From Clostridiales bacterium UBA1390 (GTDB lineage: Bacteria; Bacillota; Clostridia; Lachnospirales; Bianqueaceae), in the NCBI GenBank assembly GCA_002305315.1, contig DBQQ01000031.1:45222-109221 (forward strand): a DNA stretch of 64,000 bases. The letters are read 5' to 3'. Position numbers and translations under genes: made by a program. Shown one piece after another: positions 23,887 through 32,171 of this stretch. The number at the start of each line of letters is the position of its first letter. The first letter of the stretch is position 1. The notes under the pieces were generated by a model, which worked only from the letters and a program-made list of their open reading frames with translations, did no database searches and was not told the DNA's origin.

Positions 23887-25620
23887 TCATTCGTAACTTG
23901 CTAATCCAGCACTATATTGCTGCATTGTCGCATCCTTATTCTGGAAGAATGCATCAATCTGTTCGTTCAGTGTCTCCTGTCCCATACCGTCGATCGTGGA
24001 GATCATTTCCTCATATAGACCCTCCAACTGATCCGGCGCGCAGGTAATCAGCTCCATAATCTTCACTTCATAATATTCTTTTACATTCGTGAAGATCTTA
24101 ATTTCTTCACTATCTGCGCTGTATGACTCTGCTCCGCTGAAGAAAGACAGATCTTTATAATACTTCGATGTCGTATCCAGACTGCGAACCTGTGCATCCG
24201 ATGCCCCGTTCTTTTCTGTCATTGCATCGATGTCGTTGGTTCCAAACAGCCAATATGCGCCGACGCCATAGGTTCCCTTCTTCTCATCATCTTCCATCTC
24301 ATTGAATTCAGGATACAGTGTCGGGATCCCATCTTCATTATAATCCCAGGATTCTCCTTCTATGCCGAAGCTCAGCATGATCTGTGTATCATCCTGCAGC
24401 ATATAATCCATCAGCTGCAAACAACGTCCCGGATGCTCGCCGCTCTTCGTAATCATGGTCACTGTCTCATTTCCAACACCGCCGCCTATGCTGTCCGCGC
24501 CATACGGTGCGTCCTCATAGGCACTGGGAGCCTCAATCATGACAAAGTTCCAATCCGGATGCAGTTTCTGCAGCTCTCGGTTGAACCAGTCAATATTATT
24601 GGCATCCTGGTTCATGTCTGCAAAGACCATGCCAGAAAATTCCTTAGCCTGTAGCTGTTCACCAGAATCTGTAAATTCTGTCGGATCGATCAACCCTTCA
24701 TTATACAAAGTGTTGACAAACTTCAGCAGATCCAAAAACTTAGGACTATACCAATACTTCACATATTTTCCATCGATCATATCGTATCGACTTCCCAGAT
24801 CAAACATGGGGAATAGCTTATAGATCAATCGCAGGTTTCCATCCGCGTCTTTTCCATTATTTCGAGATGCCTGTGCCGGAATCATATCCGGATATTGTTC
24901 CTTGACCTGACGAAGAAGATCCAAAAATCCATCAATCGTTGTGGTATCTGGAGAGCCCAATTCCTGATAAATCTGCTCTATGACGGCGACTCCCTGCTTA
25001 TTTTTTGCAAAATCGCCGCTTTCCAGCATCTCCTGGGAATAGTAACCATTCGGTATTCCATATACCTTCATGCTGTTCCAGGACATTCTCTGATGAAGTA
25101 TGACATGATCTCCCAGGTTTCTGGATAAGAAATCTGGCGCGTATTCATCCTGCAGATCATCAATCGCCCAAATCCTATCGTTGGTGGCCAATTGCTGTAC
25201 GATGGACAGATGATAATCGGACATAATCATGTCCGGCAGGGTTCCTCCCGCAATCAGCACTTGCAGCTTACTATGGGAATTATCCGGAGGAAACTGGAAT
25301 TCCAGATTGATTCCTGTATCCTCGATGATCTTCTGGCTCACATAGTCCTTTCCCCAGTAGCCATCGAAACCGGCGCTGGGAACCAGCTTATCATAGAAAT
25401 AGGTCAGTGTGATTCCTTCTGCCGCTTCCCACTCCCAGCTGTTTCCCTCTTTCACCTCTGCCTGGCTCTCCTCTGCCGAATTGCCTCCGTTATCACTGTT
25501 CGATGCCGAAGACGTATCTCCTGCTGTCGAGGAATTATCCCCGCCACCCGAACAGCCCATCGCGCTGACAAGAAGCACGAACACGAACAACCAGGCCATC
25601 CACTTTTTCATTGCTTTCAT
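23887..25620 (-). CDS. Extracellular solute-binding lipoprotein, family 1 type
   Basis: 577 residues from ATG at 25620, directly after AGGAGG; the longer frame to 25668 adds 16 residues and no site. The signal peptide has lipobox VSAMGC near residue 19, then a Gly/Ser/Asp/Asn-rich linker of about 45 residues. The binding domain fits the large type I/II oligosaccharide-binding proteins of the LplA kind (GYWGKDYVSQKIIEDTG near residue 80, NGYYSQEM later). No permease or ATPase gene is next to it, so it is an orphan binding protein that may serve a transporter elsewhere. It has its own promoter and terminator. Confidence 0.88.
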   Translation of the reverse strand: MKAMKKWMAWLFVFVLLVSAMGCSGGGDNSSTAGDTSSASNSDNGGNSAEESQAEVKEGNSWEWEAAEGITLTYFYDKLVPSAGFDGYWGKDYVSQKIIEDTGINLEFQFPPDNSHSKLQVLIAGGTLPDMIMSDYHLSIVQQLATNDRIWAIDDLQDEYAPDFLSRNLGDHVILHQRMSWNSMKVYGIPNGYYSQEMLESGDFAKNKQGVAVIEQIYQELGSPDTTTIDGFLDLLRQVKEQYPDMIPAQASRNNGKDADGNLRLIYKLFPMFDLGSRYDMIDGKYVKYWYSPKFLDLLKFVNTLYNEGLIDPTEFTDSGEQLQAKEFSGMVFADMNQDANNIDWFNRELQKLHPDWNFVMIEAPSAYEDAPYGADSIGGGVGNETVTMITKSGEHPGRCLQLMDYMLQDDTQIMLSFGIEGESWDYNEDGIPTLYPEFNEMEDDEKKGTYGVGAYWLFGTNDIDAMTEKNGASDAQVRSLDTTSKYYKDLSFFSGAESYSADSEEIKIFTNVKEYYEVKIMELITCAPDQLEGLYEEMISTIDGMGQETLNEQIDAFFQNKDATMQQYSAGLASYE

Positions 25621-25691
25621 TCTACTACCTCCTTTTGGCATTGTGTACAATTTCCCTTGAAATTGCATCCTTCTTTTGTATAAAGAATAGC

Positions 25692-25720
25692 ATTATAATG
25701 ACCAAAAGTGTAGTTTGTAA
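25692..25720 (-). promoter_or_regulatory. Promoter of the orphan binding protein
   Basis: On the minus strand TTACAA (25720-25715), 17-nt spacer, TATAAT (25697-25692), about 72 nt before the start codon. Confidence 0.65.
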
Positions 25721-25750
25721 TATTCATATTCGTTTGTTTTCTTCACATAA

Positions 25751-25784
25751 AAAAAGACCTGTCATTCGCAATCGAAATGACAGG
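25751..25784 (-). terminator. Terminator of the argS-parAB operon
   Basis: CCTGTCATT (25758-25766) and AATGACAGG (25776-25784) form a perfect 9-bp stem with a T run on the minus strand, about 75 nt after the HAD gene. A second, weaker hairpin (GCCGAA with TTCGGC) lies near 25813-25833. Confidence 0.82.
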
Positions 25785-25859
25785 CCAATATAATGAGGGG
25801 GGTATTCATTGATGCCGAAATTCCGCTTTTCGGCACACTCCTATTTTCCCCCTGATTTT

Positions 25860-26687
25860 CTAAAATATACCCTGATTCTTGGCAAAATGAAAAATATCCG
25901 CAATTGCCCCCTGGTTATTATCCAGTTCAGACACATAATCCGCTGCTTCTCTCAGCATAGAAATTCCATTGGAAGGAGTTGCTCCCAGATAGGCGTTTTG
26001 AACCATCTCTTTATCATTTTCATGATCTCCAATACATAGGATCTCATTCTTCTGTATGGACAAGAAGGAGGCCAGTTTCAAGACCGCGTTCCATTTTCCC
26101 GCATCCTTATGCACGAATTCTAACAAATAATCAGAAGAACGAAACATCTGTACATCTTGGGGAAGCCGATTTTCGATCTGTTTCTGTACCCAGATCAATT
26201 GGTCCAGTTCTCCCAAATTATTATATAACATTTTATACATAGGAGTATGTATATACGGATCTAAAGATGGAACACATGTGCATTGACTTCCAGAGAGTCT
26301 TTCGTATCGCTGCGTACACGGAAGATACCGCTCTACCAGGAACTGGTCTCCCACATAGAGATGTGGGTTTACATACTCACCATATTCTCGTCCTAGATAA
26401 ACTAAGGCAGAGACTGCCCCATCTGGTAAATAACAGACATTCCAGGGGTCTTTTCGATCTCCTTCATAGATACAGGCTCCATTAGAAGCGATCCAGTATT
26501 CTCCCGGATGATCCAAGTCGAGTTCTTTCACGTATCGATCCATGCTTTTTCCGGAACGTCCTGAGCACAATACAATCTGTACTCCCTTTTTTCTCGCTTC
26601 GTCAATAGCTTGCCGATTTACCGCAGGAATTCTCTTCGTATCATCTAATAACGTCCCATCCAAATCCATGGCAATCAATCTGATCAT
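25860..26687 (-). CDS. HAD-IIB (Cof-type) sugar-phosphate phosphatase
   Basis: 275 residues. Motif I is MDLDGTLLDD at the N-terminus, motif II CSGRSGKSM near residue 42, and motifs III/IV around KWNAVLKLASF and CIGDHENDKEM near residue 220, with a Cof-type cap between them. Family knowledge: Mg-dependent phosphatases of sugar or cofactor phosphates, often promiscuous. The gene starts 3 nt after the DUF4446 stop and is the last gene of the operon that contains parA and parB. There is no clear functional link to chromosome segregation. Confidence 0.9.
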   Translation of the reverse strand: MIRLIAMDLDGTLLDDTKRIPAVNRQAIDEARKKGVQIVLCSGRSGKSMDRYVKELDLDHPGEYWIASNGACIYEGDRKDPWNVCYLPDGAVSALVYLGREYGEYVNPHLYVGDQFLVERYLPCTQRYERLSGSQCTCVPSLDPYIHTPMYKMLYNNLGELDQLIWVQKQIENRLPQDVQMFRSSDYLLEFVHKDAGKWNAVLKLASFLSIQKNEILCIGDHENDKEMVQNAYLGATPSNGISMLREAADYVSELDNNQGAIADIFHFAKNQGIF

Positions 26688-26690
26688 TCT

Positions 26691-27188
26691 TTATTCCTCA
26701 TTTACCAGTTCATCCAGAACCTTTTGTTCCTCCGGCGCCAAACGATTCTGACTTTTTCCGTTTTCGATAATGCGTGTATATAAACAGCTCGTTCCTTCCC
26801 GGCTATAGATGTTGTGTAACAGATATCCATTGTTCTTGGTATCCAACAATACCCATATAAACGAAAGTTCCCCGCCTAAGCCTTCAAACGCGTCGTAGCG
26901 CACCATTTTTGTCTTATAGAGCGCCGCCCCGATTCGTTTCTCTACGCTTCTGGTGACATACGTCGATAGCTGTTTATACTCCTCTTCCATCTTGGATACA
27001 GATTCGATACACTCCTGAATAATCCCCTCTAAGGATCCCGCCTTACGGCCTTTTGTAAGTGCCTTATACTTTTTCATCAGAAGCTGCTGTTTTTGCATAA
27101 TGGAAGACATCATCATGATTCCCACAATCAGCAGAATCAGAATCAAAATCATAAATATCGCGATATTGTCCAGAAAAAACTGATTCAT
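26691..27188 (-). CDS. DUF4446 family membrane protein
   Basis: 165 residues from ATG at 27188 (GGGGAGG upstream). One N-terminal membrane helix (about residues 7-30) is followed by a charged helical stretch (LMKKYKALTKGRKAGSLEG) and a small domain with VRYDAFEGLGGELSF and VLLDTKNNGYLLHNIYSREG. This order and the position right behind parB are typical of DUF4446 proteins in Clostridia. The function is unknown; the constant link with parB suggests a role near the segregation machinery. Confidence 0.8.
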   Translation of the reverse strand: MNQFFLDNIAIFMILILILLIVGIMMMSSIMQKQQLLMKKYKALTKGRKAGSLEGIIQECIESVSKMEEEYKQLSTYVTRSVEKRIGAALYKTKMVRYDAFEGLGGELSFIWVLLDTKNNGYLLHNIYSREGTSCLYTRIIENGKSQNRLAPEEQKVLDELVNEE

Positions 27189-27201
27189 CACAAATCCTCC
27201 C

Positions 27202-28107
27202 CTATTCACGCGCTTCCAGGAAGTTCAAAATGCGATCCAGCTCTTCCTCCGAATGATACTCGATCTCAATTTTTCCCTTCTTAGCGCCTTTCTTAATGCT
27301 CACCTGCGTTCCTAGCAGCTCCTTCATTCGCTCCTCTGCCATTCTCGTTGCCAAATCTTTTGCCGTTTCTTTCTTCTCGCTCTTTTTCTTGGCTTTCGTC
27401 GGCTTCTTCTCGGCAAGAATCTGTTCCAGCTCTCTAACGCTCAGCTTCTCTCCTATAATACGGACCGCCAGCCGAGTCTGTTCCGCTTTGTCATCCAATC
27501 CCAACAAGACCTTGGCATGTCCCATGCTGATCATGCCTTCGCTAATACTCTTTTGTACAGCCTCCGGAAGATTTTGCAATCGCAGAGAATTGGCAATCGC
27601 GGAACGACTCTTGCCCAATTTTTCTGCAACCTGTTCCTGCGTCATAGAAAATTCCGTAAGAAGCTTCTGATAGGCCATACTTTCTTCCATGGGATTCAGG
27701 TTCTGTCTTTGTAAATTTTCAATCAATGACACTGCCATGGAATCTTGGGGCGTAAATTCTTTTACTATTACAGGGATCTCTGTCAGACCCGCTAACCTAG
27801 CTGCTCTCCATCTACGTTCTCCCGCAATAATCTTATAGTAATCCTTCTCCTTCTGCACCAATAAGGGTTGAAGAACTCCATACTGACGGATCGAATCCGA
27901 AAGCTCCTGTAGTTTCTCAGGATCAAAATTCTTTCTGGGCTGTTCTCGATCCGGTTCAACAGTGTAGATATCCACAATCTGTACCTTTTCCTTGATCTCT
28001 TCAGAAGATGGTTCCTCAGATACAGGCATATACTCCTCCTGAGGTTCCATCACTTCATCGGAACTGAATAATGCATCCAGTCCCTTTCCTAGTCCTCTCT
28101 TCTTCAT
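27202..28107 (-). CDS. parB: Chromosome partitioning protein ParB (Spo0J)
   Basis: 301 residues from ATG at 28107. The N-terminal GLGKGLDALFSS is the segment that in Spo0J stimulates the ParA ATPase. The CTPase/ParB core has the motif GERRWRAARLAGLTEIP near residue 105, then the helix-turn-helix MTQEQVAEKLGKSRSAIANS that binds parS, then a Lys-rich linker (KKPTKAKKKSEKKE) and a dimerisation C-terminus. It starts 16 nt after parA. Two parS sites lie less than 1 kb upstream. Confidence 0.95.
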   Translation of the reverse strand: MKKRGLGKGLDALFSSDEVMEPQEEYMPVSEEPSSEEIKEKVQIVDIYTVEPDREQPRKNFDPEKLQELSDSIRQYGVLQPLLVQKEKDYYKIIAGERRWRAARLAGLTEIPVIVKEFTPQDSMAVSLIENLQRQNLNPMEESMAYQKLLTEFSMTQEQVAEKLGKSRSAIANSLRLQNLPEAVQKSISEGMISMGHAKVLLGLDDKAEQTRLAVRIIGEKLSVRELEQILAEKKPTKAKKKSEKKETAKDLATRMAEERMKELLGTQVSIKKGAKKGKIEIEYHSEEELDRILNFLEARE

Positions 28108-28123
28108 TTTGCCTCTATCTCCT

Positions 28124-28882
28124 TTACTGCATTCCGAGTATTTCGGCCGCGAGACGCCTGTAGCTTTCTGCGCCCTTCGAGCTGCTATCGTAATAAATGA
28201 TTGGTTCTCCATGGCTGGGAGCCTCCCCTAAGCGCACGTTGCGCGGAATCATCGTACTATATGTCTTATCCGGAAGATACTTACGAACCTCCTGTACAAC
28301 CTCATTGCACAGATTCGTTCGATTATCATACATAGTAAATACAATGCCTTCGATCTCAATCTGTGGATTCAGTCTTCTTTTTACTAAATTGATCGTGTTT
28401 AAAAGTTGGCTCAATCCTTCCAAAGCATAGAATTCACACTGAATCGGAACTAAAACTGAATCTGCACTGCAAAACGCATTCACTGTCAGCATATTCAATG
28501 ATGGGGGACAATCGATCCAAATAAAATCGTATAAATCCTGTACCTGATCTAACTGTTTTCTCAAGAGAAACTCTCTTTTCTCGATTCCGATCAGTTCTAC
28601 TTCGGCGCCAGATAAGTCAATATTGGCAGGAATCAGATCCACCTTAAAATCCGTATGCGAAATACAATGACGGATGCTGTTTTCCTCCAGAAGCAGATCA
28701 TAACTCGTATGCTCTGCACTATCCTTGTCTACCCCAAAGCCACTGGTCGTGTTCCCCTGCGGATCAAAATCAATCACTAAAACTTTTTGACCCCTCTCCG
28801 CTAAACATGCTGCCAAGTTGATTGTTGTTGTCGTCTTTCCAACGCCGCCCTTTTGATTTGCTACTGCAATTACCTTGCCCAT
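28124..28882 (-). CDS. parA: Chromosome partitioning ATPase ParA (Soj)
   Basis: 252 residues from ATG at 28882 (MGKVIAVANQKGG). The deviant Walker A KGGVGKTTTTINLA lies near residue 12, followed by DFDPQGNTTSGFG and the Walker B segment IWIDCPPSLN near residue 120. A longer in-frame extension to 28957 only translates the parS region and is rejected. It acts with ParB in origin segregation and, in Bacillus, also regulates DnaA. The start is 13 nt downstream of the end of the kinase gene, whose tail carries the parS sites. Confidence 0.95.
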   Translation of the reverse strand: MGKVIAVANQKGGVGKTTTTINLAACLAERGQKVLVIDFDPQGNTTSGFGVDKDSAEHTSYDLLLEENSIRHCISHTDFKVDLIPANIDLSGAEVELIGIEKREFLLRKQLDQVQDLYDFIWIDCPPSLNMLTVNAFCSADSVLVPIQCEFYALEGLSQLLNTINLVKRRLNPQIEIEGIVFTMYDNRTNLCNEVVQEVRKYLPDKTYSTMIPRNVRLGEAPSHGEPIIYYDSSSKGAESYRRLAAEILGMQ

Positions 28883-28895
28883 CTTATACTCCTTT

Positions 28896-29852
28896 TCAAT
28901 GTTCCACGTGGAACATCTCAATTTGTTTTTTCTCATTGTTCCACGTGGAACACACACGATTTGTTATGATCTGTAGTGCTTTTCTATGCAGCCGAAAGTG
29001 CAGCGGCATTCCCGGTCCACATTCTCCATCCACATAGCTATTCTGCATTCGATTCGGTATTTGAGAGGACGTAATATAAAACTCATCTCCTCGAATTCTC
29101 AATACATACTTTGGATTTTTCGGAACCCTTTGGATGGATCTCAATAATAGTCTCTGATTGACAAATCTCTTGCTATTCTTGATTCCAACGAATTCTAAAG
29201 TATCTGATTGTGGAGAATCTACTTGAAATGATCGGTTTTGAATATTTGCTCCTTCTCCGTTGAGTATGAGAAACATGACGAACTCATCCTCATATGTCTG
29301 TTCTTCTGCCTGTATCTTTAGTGGAAATGATTCTAATTTAGGAAGCTGCGCCAACCCGGTCATATAATAAGCAACCTTACCAAATGTGTTTTTGATATCT
29401 TGATTTGTTGCTTGAAATATATTGACCATGTTTCCAAATCCACATCGATTCAGAAAAAAAGTCCCGTTGACTTCTCCCACGTTCATCGTCTCCATATGCA
29501 TGCGAAGGAGTACATCGATGCATTGGCTATAATCCTCCGGCATTCCCAGATAATGTGCCACATCATTAGAAGTTCCTGCTGGAATCACCCCTAAAGGAAC
29601 TCGGATGGGACTCTTCATTAGGGCTTGCAGCACCTCATTGATCGTCCCATCGCCTCCTGCCGTGATAATCAGTCCTAATTCCTCCATGTTGGTTCTTTGG
29701 ATACACGCAGCCATGTCTCCTACGACCTGACTGCGGAAGATCCGTACCGTGCATCCCATATTTCCAAAGACATTCAGGAAACGTTCCAATTCAAAGCGGA
29801 AAAATGTATCTCCTGCTTTTGGATTATATAGAAGCAGAATATCCTTATCCAT
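28896..29852 (-). CDS. Diacylglycerol/lipid kinase (YegS/DgkB family)
   Basis: 318 residues. The start ATG at 29852 is 4 nt after the argS stop. The catalytic loop LGLIITAGGDGTINEVLQ lies near residue 60 and PLGVIPAGTSNDVAHYLG near residue 90, both signatures of the DAGK catalytic domain; the C-terminal domain carries VDGE. Family knowledge: recycles diacylglycerol to phosphatidic acid, or phosphorylates related lipids. The last 20 residues (CSTWNNEKKQIEMFHVEH) are unlike the family and are simply the translation of the two parS sites, which are inside the coding sequence. Confidence 0.92.
   Translation of the reverse strand: MDKDILLLYNPKAGDTFFRFELERFLNVFGNMGCTVRIFRSQVVGDMAACIQRTNMEELGLIITAGGDGTINEVLQALMKSPIRVPLGVIPAGTSNDVAHYLGMPEDYSQCIDVLLRMHMETMNVGEVNGTFFLNRCGFGNMVNIFQATNQDIKNTFGKVAYYMTGLAQLPKLESFPLKIQAEEQTYEDEFVMFLILNGEGANIQNRSFQVDSPQSDTLEFVGIKNSKRFVNQRLLLRSIQRVPKNPKYVLRIRGDEFYITSSQIPNRMQNSYVDGECGPGMPLHFRLHRKALQIITNRVCSTWNNEKKQIEMFHVEH
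28900..28915. promoter_or_regulatory. parS site 1
   Basis: TGTTCCACGTGGAACA is a perfect 16-bp palindrome and matches the bacterial parS consensus (TGTTnCACGTGnAACA). It is the ParB nucleation site. It lies between codons for MFHVEH at the end of the lipid kinase. Confidence 0.96.
28937..28952. promoter_or_regulatory. parS site 2
   Basis: A second identical copy of the 16-bp palindrome, 37 bp from the first centre to centre, encoding CSTWN in the lipid kinase. Confidence 0.96.
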
Positions 29853-29856
29853 CCTA

Positions 29857-31560
29857 TCACATCTTTTCGGGGGCTTGTACACCTATCAGAGAAAGTCCCG
29901 TTTTTAATACGGTTGTCACCATCTTTGTCATGGCCAGACGCGCGTTTCTCAATTCCTCCTGTTCTGCACTCAGAATCGGATTCTCATGATAGAACTTATT
30001 AAAGCTGGAAGCCAGTGCGACTGTAAACCGCGTGATGATATACGGCTCATATCTCTCTGCTGCCTCATGTACCTTTTTAGGAAACTCCTCTATGATCTTC
30101 AGAAGATCCTGCGCATAAGCATCTGTCAAATACTCACCCTTCATATCTTCCGGTCGGAATGTCTGATAATCTGCCTTTCTCAAAATGCTGGACGCTCTGG
30201 CAAATGTATACTGCACATAAGGACCCGTCTCTCCATCAAAATTCAGAACCTTATTCCAGGAGAAGGTCACGTCTTTGATTCGATTGTTAAACAGATCATT
30301 AAACACCACAGCGCCTACACCTACCTGTTTAGCTACCTCATCGAGATTCTCCAGATCCGGATTCTTTTCCTGCATGATCTCCTTCGTCTTGGCGATGGCC
30401 TCATCCAACAGATCCTGCAAAAATACGACCTGTCCCTCTCTGGTTGACATCTTACCACTTTCGAGACTCACCAGTCCATACGGCACATGTACCAGGTCCT
30501 TACTCCATTCATAGCCCATTTTCTCCAGCACTTTGAAGAACTGCGCAAAATGAAGTCCCTGATCGAACGCGGTCACATAGATACACTTATAGAAGTCATA
30601 CGTCTTCTTCCGATAGATCGCAGCTGCCAGATCCCGTGTAGTGTATAAAGAACTTCCATCCTTTTTCAATACCAGACAAGGTGGCATGTCCGCATCTGAC
30701 AGATCTACGATCATGGCTCCATCGCTTTCCTGCAGCAGCTTCTTTTCTTTGAGTTCTTCTATCACGGCATCCACCTTATCCATGTAGAAGCTCTCCCCCT
30801 TATACGAATCAAACTGTACATCCAGAAGTTCGTATACCTTAGCCACTTCCTTCAGGCTGATATCTACAAACCAACGCCAGATCGAAAGGATCTCCTCATC
30901 CCCATGCTCCATCGCTGTGAATGCGGCTCTTGCCTCGTCATCCAGTTCGGGATTCTCCTTTGCCTCTTTATGGAAACGAACATACAGATCCAAAAGCCCC
31001 TGGATTCCCTGCTTTTCCACAAGCTCCTTATTCCCCCACTTACGATACGCAACGGCTAATTTACCAAACTGGGTTCCCCAGTCTCCTAAATAGTTGATGC
31101 GCACTGTATTGTATCCCAGATATCGATACAGCTTATGAATCGCATTGCCAATAGCAGTTGTCCGCAGATGTCCGATATGAAAAGGCTTCGCGATATTGAT
31201 TGAAGAATAATCCAGAACGATCGTCTTTCCCTCGCCCTCCTGAGAAGAACCAAACTGTTCCTGAGAAGCGAATGCGTCTCGCACTAACTCCACAATCTTT
31301 TCCTTATTGACAAAAACATTGACATAAGGACCCACGACTTCGACCTGCTCAAACAAATCCTCTTCCTTGAGATGCGCTGCTACATCCTGCGCAATCAAAG
31401 CCGGTGCCTTACGAAACTGCTTAGCCAGTCGAAAACAGGGAAAAGCATAATCCCCCATTTTTTTATCCGGCGGAATCTCCAGCATCTCTCCGATGACCGA
31501 CGCTTCCAATTCTGGAACCGCCCTCTGTATACTCTCTACAACACATTCTTGAATCGTCAT
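29857..31560 (-). CDS. argS: Arginyl-tRNA synthetase
   Basis: 567 residues, a full-length class I synthetase. It has the N-terminal additional domain (residues 1-110), the HIGH motif in KPFHIGHLRTTAIGNA near residue 130, NYLGDWGTQFGKL after it, the region GKMSTREG standing for KMSKS near residue 360, and a C-terminal anticodon-binding helical domain ending GLSLIGVQAPEKM. It charges tRNA-Arg. It heads the operon argS-lipid kinase-parA-parB-DUF4446-HAD and has a recognisable promoter at 31595-31623. Confidence 0.97.
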   Translation of the reverse strand: MTIQECVVESIQRAVPELEASVIGEMLEIPPDKKMGDYAFPCFRLAKQFRKAPALIAQDVAAHLKEEDLFEQVEVVGPYVNVFVNKEKIVELVRDAFASQEQFGSSQEGEGKTIVLDYSSINIAKPFHIGHLRTTAIGNAIHKLYRYLGYNTVRINYLGDWGTQFGKLAVAYRKWGNKELVEKQGIQGLLDLYVRFHKEAKENPELDDEARAAFTAMEHGDEEILSIWRWFVDISLKEVAKVYELLDVQFDSYKGESFYMDKVDAVIEELKEKKLLQESDGAMIVDLSDADMPPCLVLKKDGSSLYTTRDLAAAIYRKKTYDFYKCIYVTAFDQGLHFAQFFKVLEKMGYEWSKDLVHVPYGLVSLESGKMSTREGQVVFLQDLLDEAIAKTKEIMQEKNPDLENLDEVAKQVGVGAVVFNDLFNNRIKDVTFSWNKVLNFDGETGPYVQYTFARASSILRKADYQTFRPEDMKGEYLTDAYAQDLLKIIEEFPKKVHEAAERYEPYIITRFTVALASSFNKFYHENPILSAEQEELRNARLAMTKMVTTVLKTGLSLIGVQAPEKM

Positions 31561-31594
31561 TCTATCTTCCTTTCTTCTTTCCTTGATTGATTTT

Positions 31595-31623
31595 ATTATA
31601 CCGATTTCCCCTGCATTTGTCTA
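31595..31623 (-). promoter_or_regulatory. Promoter of the argS operon
   Basis: On the minus strand TAGACA (31623-31618), 17-nt spacer, TATAAT (31600-31595), 35 nt before the argS ATG. It overlaps the noncoding end of the GNAT gene. Confidence 0.65.
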
Positions 31624-31646
31624 GGCACAGATGGAAATCTATTCAA

Positions 31647-32087
31647 CTATTTTCGGTGAATCAGATCAGCCCGCATCTGGAAATGAGGAATGCCTGTCGG
31701 TTCTTCCACCCTGTCTCCTTTGATGAAGCCAAGCCTCTCATAAAAACCGACGGCCTGTTCTTGGGCATCCAAAACCGCTGTGAGCGCTCCCTCCTGAAAT
31801 GCCTTCTCCATCATGATGCGCACCAGGAAATCTCCTAATTTCTGCCCTCTTTTATTCTTTTTCACGCAGATTCTTCCCATTGCCACCGTCTTATGATCTA
31901 TCCATCGCATCCTTCCTGTTGCAACAGGCATGTCCCCTTCATATACTACCAAGTGCATATAGGCTCCATCATCTCCCGTGAATTCAAGTTTCTCCGATAT
32001 TCCCTGCTCCTCTACGAACACTTCTCTACGAAGAGCATAACTATCCGAGAGATCTTCATTTCCGTTCCTCCACTTTCCACATACCAT
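31647..32087 (-). CDS. GNAT family N-acetyltransferase
   Basis: 146 residues from ATG at 32087, with AAGGAG 9 nt upstream. The N-terminal YALRREVFVEEQGISEKLEF and the acetyl-CoA region VKKNKRGQKLGDFLVRIMM near residue 80 (R/Q-x-x-G-x-G/A loop) are typical of the YjcF/ElaA-like GNAT group. LDAQEQAVGFYERLGF follows. Substrate is unknown. It has its own promoter and stands between the noc-like gene and argS. Confidence 0.88.
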   Translation of the reverse strand: MVCGKWRNGNEDLSDSYALRREVFVEEQGISEKLEFTGDDGAYMHLVVYEGDMPVATGRMRWIDHKTVAMGRICVKKNKRGQKLGDFLVRIMMEKAFQEGALTAVLDAQEQAVGFYERLGFIKGDRVEEPTGIPHFQMRADLIHRK

Positions 32088-32109
32088 ATCCTTCATCTCC
32101 TTCGATTTC

Positions 32110-32138
32110 ATTATATCAAATTCTACTGCAGATGACAA
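32110..32138 (-). promoter_or_regulatory. Promoter of the GNAT gene
   Basis: On the minus strand TTGTCA (32138-32133), 17-nt spacer, TATAAT (32115-32110). It starts right after the terminator of the upstream operon. Confidence 0.72.
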
Positions 32139-32140
32139 GA

Positions 32141-32165
32141 AAGGAGCTGTCTGAAACAGCTCCTT
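32141..32165 (-). terminator. Terminator at the end of the rpmH-to-noc block
   Basis: AAGGAGCTGT and ACAGCTCCTT form a perfect 10-bp stem with a 5-nt loop, 6 nt after the noc-like stop. The minus strand continues TTTCTTGT. Confidence 0.75.
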
Positions 32166-32171
32166 TCCTAC

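Noticed and set aside
28883..28957. Longer start for parA that includes the parS region
   Set aside because: The extension only translates parS (VPRGT, CSTWN); MGKVIAVANQKGG is the normal ParA start.
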